Source of the DNA: Crossiella cryophila
GTDB taxonomy: Bacteria > Actinomycetota > Actinomycetes > Mycobacteriales > Pseudonocardiaceae
Direction: 5' to 3'
NCBI RefSeq assembly: GCF_014204915.1
Contig: NZ_JACHMH010000001.1
Coordinates: 3,617,001 to 3,681,000, forward strand
Length of the DNA stretch: 64,000 bases
Part shown: positions 1 to 9,010 of the stretch, piece after piece
How the letters are laid out: the number at the start of each line of letters is the position of its first letter
Position numbering within the stretch: the stretch's first letter is position 1
Notes under the pieces: model-generated
The model's database searches: none
What the model was told of the DNA's origin: nothing
What the model saw: only the letters and a program-made list of their open reading frames with translations
Made by a program: the position numbers and the translations under genes

Positions 1-2
1 GG

Positions 3-968
3 CTCGGGGGGCGGACGCCGGTGCGGACGGACGCGCGGTTCCGGGCGGGCAGCATCACCAAGACCTTCGTGGCCACCGTGCTGCTCCAGCTCGTCGACGA
101 GGGGCGGATCGGGCTGGACGACCCGGTCACCCGGCACCTGCCGCGGTTCGGGCTGGACCGGCGGATCACCGTGCGCATGGTGCTCCAGCACACCAGCGGC
201 CTGTTCAGCCACACCGGCGAGTTCCGCCCGGACGGCACCATGGACCACCCGATCCCGTTGGAGGGCCGGAACTTCGCCGCCAACCGGTTCCGCGGCTACT
301 CGCCGGACGAGCTGGTGCGGGCCGCGCTGACCCGGCCGCCGCGGTTCGAGCCGGGGGCGGACTGGTCCTACTCCAACACCAACTACATCCTGGTCGGGCT
401 GCTCATCGAGAAGGTGACCGGCACGCCCTACGCCACCCAGGTCAACCGCCGGATCATCGAGCCGCTGAACCTGCGCGCCACCAGCCTGCCGGGCACCAGG
501 GCGCTCATCCCCGGGCCGCACGCGCAGGGCTACTACTCCTACCGGGACGGCGCGGGGGTGGCCACCGAGAACGCCACCGTGCTCAACCCGTCCTGGGCAC
601 ACGCCGCCGGGGAGATCATCAGCACCACCGCGGACCTGGACACCTTCCTGGCCGCGCTGCACGGCGGGGCGCTGCTCGCGCCGCACCTGCTGGCCGAGAT
701 GCGCAAGCTCGTGCGCAAGGGCAACGGCGGTTATGGACTGGGCGTGGCCGCCTCGAACCCCGCGCCGGGCTGTGAGGTCTTCTTCGGTCACAGCGGCGGC
801 ATCCACGGCTACAACTCGCACCTGTACGGCAACGCCGACGGCAGCAAACGCATCCAGATCTCGATCAACACCGCCGGCGGCGACCTGGACTCCGGCGACG
901 TGGTGCCGCCCACGACCGAGCCGACCGCGTTCAAGGCGATCAAGGCCGTCTTCTGCGCGAAGTCCTGA
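3..968 (+). CDS. Serine hydrolase, beta-lactamase class C / D-Ala-D-Ala carboxypeptidase family (5' end outside window)
   Basis: This is a penicillin-binding-protein-like serine hydrolase that is probably exported or membrane-attached; its substrate could be a peptidoglycan peptide or an ester. The S-x-x-K motif (SITK) lies close to the visible N-terminus, followed by YSN (Y-x-N) and HSGG (H-x-G), so all three active-site motifs are present. The frame is open to the window edge, and family members carry roughly 50-80 residues plus a signal peptide before SxxK. The gene therefore starts upstream of position 1; the in-frame GTG at 21 is unlikely to be the true start. It converges on the FKBP gene with a perfect stem-loop between them. 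The specific substrate cannot be told from sequence. Confidence 0.85.
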   Translation, partial: LGGRTPVRTDARFRAGSITKTFVATVLLQLVDEGRIGLDDPVTRHLPRFGLDRRITVRMVLQHTSGLFSHTGEFRPDGTMDHPIPLEGRNFAANRFRGYSPDELVRAALTRPPRFEPGADWSYSNTNYILVGLLIEKVTGTPYATQVNRRIIEPLNLRATSLPGTRALIPGPHAQGYYSYRDGAGVATENATVLNPSWAHAAGEIISTTADLDTFLAALHGGALLAPHLLAEMRKLVRKGNGGYGLGVAASNPAPGCEVFFGHSGGIHGYNSHLYGNADGSKRIQISINTAGGDLDSGDVVPPTTEPTAFKAIKAVFCAKS

Positions 969-975
969 GGCGAGT

Positions 976-1006
976 ACCGGCCGGCGCGCCCACCGCGCCG
1001 GCCGGT
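976..1006. terminator. Bidirectional stem-loop terminator
   Basis: A perfect 13-bp GC stem (976-988 pairing with 994-1006) with a 5-nt loop lies between the convergent serine hydrolase and FKBP genes. There is no strong T-tract on either side, as is common for actinomycete terminators. Confidence 0.7.
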
Positions 1007-1014
1007 CGCCGGGA

Positions 1015-1389
1015 TCAGCCGACCGCGATCAGGTCCACCACGAAGATCAGCGTCTCGCCCGGCTTGATGTCCGAGCCCGCGCCCCGGTTGCCGTAACCCA
1101 GGTGCGCCGGGATGACCAGCTGGCGGCGGCCGCCGACCTTCATGCCCTTCACGCCCATGTCCCAGCCCTTGATGACCCGGCCCCCGCCCAGCGGGAAGGA
1201 GAAGGTGTCGCCGCGGTCCCAGCTGGCGTCGAACTGCCGGCCGGTGCTGTGCGACACGCCCACGTAGTGCACGGTCACCTCCTGACCCACCACGGCCTCC
1301 GGACCGTCGCCGACCTCCAGGTCGGTGATGTCCAGGTAGTCCGGCGACGGGCCGTCGGGCACGGTGACGGTGGGCTTGGTCTTGCCCAT
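1015..1389 (-). CDS. FKBP-type peptidyl-prolyl cis-trans isomerase
   Basis: This is a single-domain FKBP of 124 residues, predicted to catalyse cis-trans isomerisation of X-Pro bonds in the cytoplasm. Typical FKBP blocks are visible: VTVHYVG, GRQFDASWDRG, PLGGGRVIKGWDMGVKGMKVGG, IPAHLGYG and LIFVVDLIAV. The open frame extends 74 codons further upstream, but the ATG at 1389 is preceded by a GAGGAGG ribosome-binding site and matches the usual length of short actinobacterial FKBPs. There is no signal peptide. It is divergent from the thioredoxin-reductase gene, so the pair may share a stress-related promoter region (inference). Confidence 0.92.
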   Translation of the reverse strand: MGKTKPTVTVPDGPSPDYLDITDLEVGDGPEAVVGQEVTVHYVGVSHSTGRQFDASWDRGDTFSFPLGGGRVIKGWDMGVKGMKVGGRRQLVIPAHLGYGNRGAGSDIKPGETLIFVVDLIAVG

Positions 1390-1513
1390 GGGGTGTCCTC
1401 CTCGTATGGCTAAGCAGCCCGCCGACCCTAACTGAACGGCTCTGAACGCCTGTGGAAGCCACCAGCCGGACGGCCGGGGCGGCGGACCGCCGCGCGCCGG
1501 AGGATCTCCGGGT

Positions 1514-2425
1514 ATGGCTGATCTGATCGTCATCGGGTCCGGACCCGCCGGGTACACCGCCGCGGTGTACGCCGCGCGGGCGCAACTGCGGCCGGTCGTC
1601 TTCGAGGGCACCGGCTACGGCGGGGCGCTGATGACCACCACCGAGGTGGAGAACTACCCCGGCTTCAAGGACGGCATCCTCGGCCCGGACCTGATGGAGC
1701 AGATGCGCGCCCAGGCCGAGCGCTTCGGCGCCGAGCTGCGGACCGAGGACGTCGAGGCCGTCGACCTGACCGGGGAGATCAAGTCGGTCACCGCCAACGG
1801 CGTCACGCACCAGGCCAGGGCGGTGGTGCTGGCCATGGGCGCGGCCGCCCGGTACCTGGACGTGCCGGGGGAGCGGCGGCTGCTCGGGCACGGCGTGTCC
1901 GCCTGCGCCACCTGCGACGGGTTCTTCTTCCGGGACCAGGACATCGCGGTGGTCGGCGGCGGCGACTCGGCCATGGAGGAGGCGATCTTCCTGACCCGGT
2001 TCGCCCGCACGGTCACCGTGATCCACCGCCGCCAGGACTTCCGCGCCTCCCGGATCATGCTGGAGCGGGCCAGGGCCAACGACAAGATCCGCTGGCTGCT
2101 GGACACCAGGGTGCAGGAGGTGCTCGGCGCCCAGACCGTGCAGGGCGTGCGGGTGCGGCACACCGGGACCGGCGCGGAGTCGGTGCTGCCGGTGACCGGG
2201 TTCTTCGTGGCCATCGGGCACGAACCGCGTTCCGCGCTGGTGCGCGGGCAGGTGGAGGTCGACGTGGACGGGTACGTGCGGGTGGACGCACCGGGCACCG
2301 CGACCAATCTGGACGGGGTCTTCGCCGCAGGGGACCTGGTCGACCACAGCTACCGGCAGGCCATCACCGCCGCCGGATCCGGCTGTGCGGCCGCCATGGA
2401 CGCCGAGCGCTGGCTGGTCAGCTGA
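1514..2425 (+). CDS. Thioredoxin-disulfide reductase family flavoprotein
   Basis: A 303-residue FAD/NADPH pyridine nucleotide-disulfide oxidoreductase of the low-molecular-weight TrxB class. The FAD-binding GSGPAG lies near residue 8, the redox pair is C131-A-T-C134 followed by DGFFF, an NADPH-binding [10 protein letters not shown] follows, and the C-terminal FAD motif is [10 protein letters not shown]. All catalytic elements are present, so it should be active. A ribosome-binding site (GGAGGAT) precedes the ATG. It stands alone without an adjacent trxA, unlike the usual trxB-trxA pair, so it may be a second reductase serving another thioredoxin-like partner; no gene symbol is given for that reason. 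Confidence 0.9.
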   Translation: MADLIVIGSGPAGYTAAVYAARAQLRPVVFEGTGYGGALMTTTEVENYPGFKDGILGPDLMEQMRAQAERFGAELRTEDVEAVDLTGEIKSVTANGVTHQARAVVLAMGAAARYLDVPGERRLLGHGVSACATCDGFFFRDQDIAVVGGGDSAMEEAIFLTRFARTVTVIHRRQDFRASRIMLERARANDKIRWLLDTRVQEVLGAQTVQGVRVRHTGTGAESVLPVTGFFVAIGHEPRSALVRGQVEVDVDGYVRVDAPGTATNLDGVFAAGDLVDHSYRQAITAAGSGCAAAMDAERWLVS

Positions 2426-2487
2426 TTTTCACTTAGCCCCTGGTCAGCCTTGCTTTAGCGAGAGCGGTCCTGGATTCTCGTCGCACC

Positions 2488-3363
2488 ATGACCGCGACCT
2501 TCCACGAGACGCTGCACCTGGCCATCACGCACAGCGGGCTCAGCCTGGAGAGCATCCAGCGCAGGCTGATGGACCGGAAGATCGCGGTCAGCCTGGCCAG
2601 CCTCAGCTACTGGCGGCGCGGCCGCACCCGGCCGGAACGCCGCACCTCGCTGGCCGCGGTGACCGCCCTGGAGGAGATCCTCGCGCTGCCCAGCGGGTCG
2701 TTGCGCAGGCTGCTCGGCAAGGCCCCGCAGCCGCCCGGTCAGGAATGGGCGATGCGGTCCAGCTCCTTCGAGGAGAAGCTGGAGTGGAAGCTGGCCACCG
2801 CCGAGCTGCGCGCGGAGACCAACAACGCCCTCGCCGTGATCAGCGTGGAGATCGACGTGCACCTCGGCCCGGACCGGCAGCAGGTCCGGATGGTCAACCG
2901 GCGGCTGCTGATGTCGCTGGCCGACGGCATCAACCGGTACGTCACCCGCTACGCCGCCGAACCCGGCGAGGAGCTGCCGGTGCTCGGCGCGGTGCACGGC
3001 GCGACCACCGGCGAGCAGCTCCGCGACCTCTCCCGCCAGGTCAACAGCGCCGAGCTGTGCTTCGACCACCCGCTGCCCGCCGGGGAGACCCTGCACCTGG
3101 AGTGGACCTGGGAGTTCCCGCTCGGCCTTGGCACCAGCTCGGTCAGCCGCACCGTGCTCAGCGGCGGCGCCCGCACCCTGGGCTACCGGCTGTTCTTCCA
3201 CCCCGACGCCATCCCGCCGCGCTGCCACCGCACCTGGCGGCCCGCGCTGGCGGTGCCGGAGGAACGGGTGGCCGAACTGCGCGTCGGGCCCCGCGGCAGC
3301 ACCCACTACCTGCTCGCCGACGCCTCCGCGGGCTGGCACGGCGTGGTCTGGGACTGGGCGTGA
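2488..3363 (+). CDS. Unrecognised protein with N-terminal XRE-like helix-turn-helix, paralogue 1 of 3 (C-terminal WDW)
   Basis: 291 residues; I do not recognise the family. Residues 1-75 look like a small helix-turn-helix module (repeated Leu spacing, then S-L-A-S-L-S-Y-W-R-R-G-R-T-R-P-E-R). This is reminiscent of actinobacterial XRE proteins that bind DNA with a Ser/Tyr-rich recognition helix. Residues 90-291 form a second domain rich in aromatic and beta-type segments (LHLEWTWEFPLG, YRLFFHPDAIPPRCHRTWRPAL) ending in GWHGVVWDWA. The next gene starts inside its stop codon (GTGA), so the two are translationally coupled. The downstream paralogues share the C-terminal layout. Function is unknown; a regulator with a ligand-sensing C-terminal domain is a guess. 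Confidence 0.75.
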   Translation: MTATFHETLHLAITHSGLSLESIQRRLMDRKIAVSLASLSYWRRGRTRPERRTSLAAVTALEEILALPSGSLRRLLGKAPQPPGQEWAMRSSSFEEKLEWKLATAELRAETNNALAVISVEIDVHLGPDRQQVRMVNRRLLMSLADGINRYVTRYAAEPGEELPVLGAVHGATTGEQLRDLSRQVNSAELCFDHPLPAGETLHLEWTWEFPLGLGTSSVSRTVLSGGARTLGYRLFFHPDAIPPRCHRTWRPALAVPEERVAELRVGPRGSTHYLLADASAGWHGVVWDWA

Positions 3364-4292
3364 GCGCCGACCCCCGGCAGGACTCGGCCCTGCACCAGGC
3401 GCTGTCCACCGGACCGTTCCACCTGGCCTTCCGGCTGGCCATCCGGCGCAGCGGCCTTGGCATCGAGGGCGTCAGCCGCCGCCTGCACGCCAGGGGACTG
3501 CCGGTGAGCACCTCCAGCCTCAGTTACTGGCAGCGCGGCAACCGGCGGCCCGAACGCGAGGAGTCGCTCAACGCGGTGCGCGCGGTGGAGGAGCTGGCCG
3601 GGCTGCCCGCGGACTCGCTGGTCGCGCTGCTGGGCCCGCGCCGACCGCGCGGTAGGTGGCTGGACCGGGTGCACGGACGGCCCAAGGTCGAGCACAGCCT
3701 GGAACTCAGCGCGCCAGCGCGTCTACCGGAGATAGACACCGGTCGGGCGAACGCCCAGCTCCGCCAGCTCAAGCACGACTGGCTGTGCCTGGTGGACGCC
3801 CGGCGGCACGAGGTCGAGCACCGGGTCCGGCAGGTGTTCCAGGCACTGGAGGACGGGGTGGACCGGTTCGTGGCCTTCCAGGCCGTGCCGCCCGGCGCTG
3901 TGCCGCCGACCTACCGGGCGGTCAGCGACTGCCGGATCGGCCGCCGGACGCACGACCCGGAGTCCGGGCTGTTCGCGGTGGAGATCGTCTTCGACCACGT
4001 GCTGCGGGCCAGGGAGACCTACGCGATCGAGACCGTGCAGCTGCCCGCGCCCGGCCAGGCGGACGGGTTCATCCAGTACGGCTGCCGGGCCGAGGTCCGC
4101 GACCTGCTGCTGCGGGTGCGCTTCGACCGCGCGGAACTGCCGGTGCGCTGCCACCGGTATCGCAGCCGCCTGGGGGCCGGGGATCGGGAGGTCTTCGGGG
4201 AGATCACGCCAGGTCCGAGCGGGGCGGCGCACCACGCGGTGCTCGATGCCCAGCCCGGCATCTACGGGCTGGCCTGGTCGTGGGACGGGTGA
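3360..4292 (+). CDS. Unrecognised protein with XRE-like N-terminus, paralogue 2 of 3 (C-terminal WSWDG)
   Basis: 310 residues from the GTG that overlaps the previous stop by 4 bp. The N-terminal block repeats the signature of the upstream paralogue (SSLSYWQRGNRRPERE, then LAGLPADSLVALLG). The C-terminal domain aligns by eye with paralogue 1 at VEIVFDHVLRARETYAIE (versus CFDHPLPAGETLHLE), RFDRAELPVRCHRYR (versus HPDAIPPRCHRTW) and PGIYGLAWSWD at the very end. The conserved R-C-H-R in paralogues 1 and 2 and the terminal W-x-W suggest a conserved pocket. Tandem duplication with coupling suggests the products act together, possibly as a hetero-oligomer (inference). Confidence 0.7.
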   Translation: MSADPRQDSALHQALSTGPFHLAFRLAIRRSGLGIEGVSRRLHARGLPVSTSSLSYWQRGNRRPEREESLNAVRAVEELAGLPADSLVALLGPRRPRGRWLDRVHGRPKVEHSLELSAPARLPEIDTGRANAQLRQLKHDWLCLVDARRHEVEHRVRQVFQALEDGVDRFVAFQAVPPGAVPPTYRAVSDCRIGRRTHDPESGLFAVEIVFDHVLRARETYAIETVQLPAPGQADGFIQYGCRAEVRDLLLRVRFDRAELPVRCHRYRSRLGAGDREVFGEITPGPSGAAHHAVLDAQPGIYGLAWSWDG

Positions 4293-4388
4293 ATCCGTTC
4301 GAAGCAACCTTTTGTGGCCCTGCGGCGACCTAAACTGCGACGGTCCCGCCGCCTACGTGGGCCGCTCGCGATCGGAGCCGCCGCAGTG

Positions 4389-4988
4389 ATGTCCTTCCCC
4401 CCACCGTCCACAGTGGACACCACGCCGTTCCCGTTCGCCGCCGAGGATCCGGACCGCCTTGGCATGGTGAGCGTGGACGTCGACGTCACCGTCGGCGTGC
4501 ACCGGGAGTGGCGGGAGGTCGCGCACCACCGGTTCGTGCTGGCCAAGGCCGACGGCGTTGGCAGCTACGTCACCGGGCACCGCGGCCCGGCAGGCGAGCG
4601 CCACCAGCCCGAGTTCGAGGCGCTGCTGGGCGGCGAACTGGGCCGTCAGCACCGCGACCACCGCGCCACCTACGCCGAACTGGTGCTGGACCAGCCGCTG
4701 CGCCGGGGCGAGGCGCAGGTGCTGGAGTGGCGCTGGCTCTTCGCCGACTGCACCCGCACCGCGCACCGCTACCGCGGCCACCTGCGGCACGGGGTGGACT
4801 CGCTGGGCGCCCGGCTCACCTTCCATCCGGACGCGCTGCCGGTGCGGGTGGTGCACAGCTGGCAACCCGACAGCGCGGCCGAGCCGGTGCCGGTGCACAC
4901 GGTCGAGGTCGACCGCACCGGCCTGGTCGAACTGCTCATCCAGGAACCCCGCCCTGGCTGGCACAGCTTCCAGTGGGACTGGGAATAA
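4389..4988 (+). CDS. Unrecognised protein, paralogue 3 of 3, lacking the helix-turn-helix (C-terminal WDW)
   Basis: About 199 residues from the ATG at 4389, which has a GGAG at 4374 some 11 nt upstream; the open frame extends to 4314 but that extension is Arg-rich and unlikely. It matches only the C-terminal domain of the two upstream proteins: ELVLDQPLRRGEAQVLEWRW, LTFHPDALPVRVVHSWQP and PRPGWHSFQWDWE. The HTH region is absent. It may be a stand-alone partner or sensor for the HTH-bearing paralogues. It is separated from them by 96 bp, so it may have its own promoter. Function is unknown. Confidence 0.65.
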   Translation: MSFPPPSTVDTTPFPFAAEDPDRLGMVSVDVDVTVGVHREWREVAHHRFVLAKADGVGSYVTGHRGPAGERHQPEFEALLGGELGRQHRDHRATYAELVLDQPLRRGEAQVLEWRWLFADCTRTAHRYRGHLRHGVDSLGARLTFHPDALPVRVVHSWQPDSAAEPVPVHTVEVDRTGLVELLIQEPRPGWHSFQWDWE

Positions 4989-5066
4989 ATTCCGTCCGTC
5001 TGGAATGTGCCTTTCCAAGAAATCAATACCTCTTGTGGGGGTCACCCGAATGGGTAACCTCGACGG

Positions 5067-8000
5067 GTGGAGATTTCGGACAGTAGTGAATCGACCCTGT
5101 CCCGACGCCGGTTCCTCCAGGCGGCCGCACTCACCGCGGCCGCCGCTGGCACCGCCGGAGCCCTGGGCTCCGCGCCGGACGCGCTCGCCGACCCCGCGGC
5201 CGAAGTGGCCGAAGAGGCAGGAAAACGAGCCCTTTCTTTCACCGCGGCCACAAATGGCGCCGCGACCCTGAATCCCGCCGACGGCAGCCTGGTCGCCGAG
5301 GTGCAGAACGTGCTGTGGTCGATTCCGCGCGGTGGCGGCAAGGCGAAAGCCCTCACCCCGGCCGACCTGGAACCCAACCGCCCGGTATTCAGCCCGGACG
5401 GCAAACAACTGGTCGTCTGCGCCTATCGCGGCGGTGGTTTCCACCTCTGGCTGCTGCGCGCCGACGGCACCGGCCTGCGCCAGCTCACCGACGGCCCGTG
5501 GGACGACCGCGGCCCTGCCTGGTCCCCGGACGGCACCAAGATCGCCTTCGCCTCCGAGCGCGGTGGCGACACGGTCACCGGCAGCCCGTACCGGATCTGG
5601 GTGGCCGACGTGCGCACCGGCGAGCTGACCCGGATCACCGGCAAGCCCGGCCAGGACGGTCCGCTGCAGGACAAGGCGTGGGAGGACTTCGACCCGACCT
5701 TCGCCGCCGACGGCAGCCGGATCCTGTTCGTCCGCGGCTCCTTCAACGGCACCGCGCTGGACTCGCGCACCGTGGCCGCCATCCGGTCGGATGGTTCCGG
5801 CGCGGTCGCCGCCGAGCACACCGACACCAGCGGCGCCCAGGTGCTGGCCCCCGCGCTGTCCCCGGACGGTCGGCTGGCCTACCTGCGCACCACCCCGTCA
5901 CCGAGCGCGGGCTGCACGCTGGTGGTGGCCGGGCAGCCGGTGCCGGTGGACGGCGACGTCGAGCCGGTGCCGCCGCGCTGGGTGGACAAGGACCGCCTGC
6001 TGCTCACCGTCAGCGGCAAGTTCACCCTGCTCCGCCCCAGCTCGCCCGCCACCCAGGAACCCATCGCGTTCACCGCGAGCCTGCCGCTGGACCGGCCGCG
6101 CTACCGGGGCAAGGACTACGACCTCACCGGCGAGGGCGTGCGCGAGGTGCGCTCCCCGCACCTGCCCGCGCTGTCCCCGGACGGCAAGCAGGTCGTCTTC
6201 GCCGCGCTCAACTCGCTGTGGACCGTGCCCAGCACCGGTGGCAGCCCGCGCAAGGTGGTCACCGCCGGCCCGACCCGGTTCCTGCTCGCGCCGAGCTGGA
6301 CCGCCGACGGCAAGGCGATCGTCTACACCGACGACCGCGACGGCCTGTACACCGCCCGCCGCCGCGACCTGGCCACCGGCGCCGAGACGGTGCTGGCCAC
6401 CGGCGGCCGGGTGCACCCCGCGCTGTCCCCCGACGGCGGCAAACTCGCCGCCCTGGACATGTCCGGCAACCTGGTCCTGCGCGACCTGGCCGCGGGCACC
6501 GAGAAGGTGCTGGCCGCCCCGCTCGGCGGCGGCGGCATCCCCGGCCGCCCGAGCTGGTCGCCCGATGGCAGGTTCATCGCCTTCTGCGACCGCAACCGCC
6601 TCAACGGCCGCTTCCGCGAGGGCTACAACCTCATCCGGATCGTGGACGTGGCCACCGGCAAGGACCGCCTGCACCCGGTGGCCCCGAACACCTCCATCGC
6701 CGACCGCTACGACTCCGGCCCGGTCTGGTCGCCCGACGGCAAGCACCTCGCCGTGATCATCGAATCGGCCCTGCACCTGGTCCCCATCCGCCCCGACGGC
6801 ACCCCCACCGGCGCCCCGCGCAGGCTGGCCGACGAGGCCGCCGACCACCCGTCCTTCGCCGGCGACGGCCGCACCGTGCTCTACCTCTCCGGCACCCGCC
6901 TGCGCCTGATCAGCGTGGACGGTGGCGCACCGCGCACCGTGCGCGCCCCACTGGACTACCGCCGCCCCCGCCCCGAGGACACCGTGCTGCACGCCGGCCG
7001 CTTCTGGGACGGCACCGGCGAACAGGTCCGCCAGGACGTCGACCTGGTCCTGCGCCGCGGCCGCATCGCCGCCGTGGAACCCCACCGCCCCAACCGCCCC
7101 GCCGCCAAACGCATCGACGCCTCCCAGCAGACCGTGCTCCCCGGCCTCTGGGACGCGCACACCCACCCCTGGCAGTCCACCTACGGCGGCAGGCAGACCG
7201 CCCTGCAACTGGCCTACGGCATCACCACCGCGGTGTCCTTCGGCGGCTTCGCCTACGAACAGGCCCGCATCCGCGAGGCCGTCAGCTCAGGTGCCCTGGC
7301 CGGCCCCCGGCTGATCGCCACCGGCGAGCTGCTCGACGGCGCCCGCGTCGCCTACAGCATGGGCCGGGCGCACAGCACCCGCGCGGGCCTGCGCCGTTCG
7401 CTGGACCGGGCGGCGGCCCTGGACTGGGACTTCGTCAAGACCTACGTCCGAGCCCCCGGCTGGATCATGAAGGAAGCCGCCGACTTCGCCCACCAGCGCC
7501 TGGGCGTCCGCAGCGGCGGCCACCTGTGCTCCCCCGGAGTGCAGCTGAACCAGGACCTCACCACCCACCTCCAAGCCACCCAGCGCCTGGAGTTCGGCCA
7601 CGCCACAACAGCCTCCGGCCGCGCCTACCAGGACGTCACCGAGATCTACACCCGCACCAACTTCCACCTCATCGCCACCCCCTTCACCGCGGCCCCCCTG
7701 ATCGGCACCGACCCGGCGCTCACCGAAGACCCCCGGGTCACCACCCTCATGCCCCCCTGGGACGCCGCGGCGGCCCGAGCCGCCGCCAAGATCCCCCCAA
7801 CCCCAGCCCAACTGACCACCCTCGCCACCGAGGTGGACGTCTACAAACGAGTCCTGGACGGCGGCGGCCTGGTCGCCCTGGGCACGGACGCCCCCCTGGT
7901 CGCCATCGGCCTGCACCTCCACCTGGGCCTGAGGGCGTTGCACCGCAACGGCTTCACCCCCACCCAGGCCCTCCGCACAGTGACCTCCCTACCCGCCAAG

Positions 8001-8276
8001 GTCTTCGGCCAGGAAGCCGACCTCGGCACCCTGGAACCAGGCAAGGTCGCCGACATCACCATCGTCAACGGCGACCCCTTCACCAACTTCAACTCCCTGA
8101 TCAACACCACCACAGTCCTCCGCGGCGGCATCCCCTACACCACCAAGGACCTGGTCAACTCCTTCACCACCCAAACCGAAGCAGCCCCCACCACCGCCAC
8201 CACCCCCACCGAAGCGGACTGGCTCGAAGTAGCCCACACCATGCGCCGAAACTCCTGCTGCGACCCAGACTGCTAA
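5067..8276 (+). CDS. Tat-exported TolB-like beta-propeller / amidohydrolase fusion
   Basis: A 1069-residue secreted protein. The N-terminus has a twin-arginine signal (SRRRFLQAA then an Ala-rich stretch). Residues about 60-620 carry repeated PD40/WD40-like units (FSPDGKQLV, WSPDGTKIAF, LSPDGRLAYL, WSPDGRFIAF, WSPDGKHLAV) forming a TolB-type propeller. Residues about 640-1040 are an amidohydrolase: DAHTHPW (metal-binding HxH), DFVKTYVR (candidate carboxylated Lys), GGHLCSP, FGHATT and LGTDAPL (metal Asp). Tat export suits a metalloenzyme folded in the cytoplasm. The family is usually called amidohydrolase family protein, and substrates of such propeller fusions are generally unknown. The GTG at 5067 lacks a clear ribosome-binding site but is the only start that keeps the Tat signal intact. 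The C-terminus ends in a Cys-rich NSCCDPDC tail. Confidence 0.88.
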   Translation: MEISDSSESTLSRRRFLQAAALTAAAAGTAGALGSAPDALADPAAEVAEEAGKRALSFTAATNGAATLNPADGSLVAEVQNVLWSIPRGGGKAKALTPADLEPNRPVFSPDGKQLVVCAYRGGGFHLWLLRADGTGLRQLTDGPWDDRGPAWSPDGTKIAFASERGGDTVTGSPYRIWVADVRTGELTRITGKPGQDGPLQDKAWEDFDPTFAADGSRILFVRGSFNGTALDSRTVAAIRSDGSGAVAAEHTDTSGAQVLAPALSPDGRLAYLRTTPSPSAGCTLVVAGQPVPVDGDVEPVPPRWVDKDRLLLTVSGKFTLLRPSSPATQEPIAFTASLPLDRPRYRGKDYDLTGEGVREVRSPHLPALSPDGKQVVFAALNSLWTVPSTGGSPRKVVTAGPTRFLLAPSWTADGKAIVYTDDRDGLYTARRRDLATGAETVLATGGRVHPALSPDGGKLAALDMSGNLVLRDLAAGTEKVLAAPLGGGGIPGRPSWSPDGRFIAFCDRNRLNGRFREGYNLIRIVDVATGKDRLHPVAPNTSIADRYDSGPVWSPDGKHLAVIIESALHLVPIRPDGTPTGAPRRLADEAADHPSFAGDGRTVLYLSGTRLRLISVDGGAPRTVRAPLDYRRPRPEDTVLHAGRFWDGTGEQVRQDVDLVLRRGRIAAVEPHRPNRPAAKRIDASQQTVLPGLWDAHTHPWQSTYGGRQTALQLAYGITTAVSFGGFAYEQARIREAVSSGALAGPRLIATGELLDGARVAYSMGRAHSTRAGLRRSLDRAAALDWDFVKTYVRAPGWIMKEAADFAHQRLGVRSGGHLCSPGVQLNQDLTTHLQATQRLEFGHATTASGRAYQDVTEIYTRTNFHLIATPFTAAPLIGTDPALTEDPRVTTLMPPWDAAAARAAAKIPPTPAQLTTLATEVDVYKRVLDGGGLVALGTDAPLVAIGLHLHLGLRALHRNGFTPTQALRTVTSLPAKVFGQEADLGTLEPGKVADITIVNGDPFTNFNSLINTTTVLRGGIPYTTKDLVNSFTTQTEAAPTTATTPTEADWLEVAHTMRRNSCCDPDC

Positions 8277-8580
8277 CCCCCCACCCCGAGTGTTGGCCGT
8301 TCTCGTACCGAGTGTTGGCCAAACCCGTACGCCAAGTTGGCCAAACTCGTACACAGTCTCGGCGGATGTAGGCGTGCGAGGTCCCAACGCACGCCCACAT
8401 CCCCAAGCCCCCGTACAACAACGGCCAACAAGCCGTACAACAACGGCCAACACACCGTCCCAGAACGGCCAACACGCGGTACGACAACGGCCAACACGCC
8501 GGCGAGGGTTTCAACCCTCCGCGCGTGTTGGCCGTTGTCGTACGGAGTGTTGGCCGTTCTGGGCGGGCGGAGCCCGGAGA
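8277..8580. repeat. Array of 9-mer GTGTTGGCC / GGCCAACAC at 22-bp spacing
   Basis: This gene-free segment after the amidohydrolase holds the 9-mer in both orientations. GTGTTGGCC occurs at 8290 and 8312, with a variant at 8334. The inverted form occurs at 8423 (variant), 8445, 8467 and 8489, then the forward form again at 8525 and 8547. Within each run the spacing is 22 bp, about two helical turns, and the in-between sequence is related to GTTNTCGTAC. The inverted runs could fold into hairpins or bind a dimeric protein. A second array is at 25305. The 22-bp period breaks any reading frame, so this is not coding. Confidence 0.8.
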
Positions 8581-8843
8581 ACAGGCGGCCGGGGTGGCTT
8601 TTCAACACTCCCCGAGCGGTTCCCCCATCCCCGTCAGCCTGGAGAGGACACACCACATCCCGGGCAAGCGGCCCGCAACACAAACCGCCGCCCGGCGAAC
8701 CCCAACGCGACCGGCCGCTTGCCCGGGATGTGGTTTGGTATCGGAGGGCTGACGGGGATGGGGGAACCGTACGAGCACTGCTCTGTGTTCTTGTCTTTGA
8801 CTTTCCCCCCCATCCTTTGATTCCTGCCCGTCCGGCGAGGACG
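8581..8843. repeat. Long palindromic dispersed element, copy A
   Basis: A 263-bp element also present at 18038-18302. An outer perfect 22-bp inverted repeat (8618-8639 with 8747-8768) and an inner perfect 21-bp inverted repeat (8653-8673 with 8713-8733) are separated by 13-nt internal loops. Together they make one long snap-back stem with a loop of about 39 nt. Downstream come a conserved GAGCACTGCTC mini-palindrome and a small CGTCC/GGACG hairpin. The upstream flank (ACAGGCGGCCGG...GGCTTTTCAA) is also shared. No ORF is conserved between copies. Candidates are a structured ncRNA, a MITE-like element or a protein-binding palindrome. Confidence 0.85.
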
Positions 8844-9010
8844 CCCTTGATCTTCGCTCTTGATCTCCACCCGCCCCCCGAACTGATAAATGAACACCCG
8901 CCTTTCACCCCAACGTCACCCCACCGGTGCTCTGATCGACCAAGGCGGTGCACGGCCCCCGAACACCGCCTACCGTGGTGTGAGCCGGAACCGCACGGAT
9001 CGGATGCGCA
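8844..9010. other. Upstream region of the VKOR gene
   Basis: 167 bp between the dispersed element and the VKOR start. It is less GC-rich than its surroundings (around 8840-8900). No clear operator or gene is seen; it presumably carries the VKOR promoter. Confidence 0.4.

Noticed and set aside
809-2347. 512-codon minus-strand ORF over the FKBP and thioredoxin reductase genes
   Set aside because: Low-complexity shadow of two certain genes.
8281-8560. Phased 9-mer array considered as a CRISPR
   Set aside because: Units are only 21-22 bp with a 9-bp core, no spacers, and orientation flips within the array.
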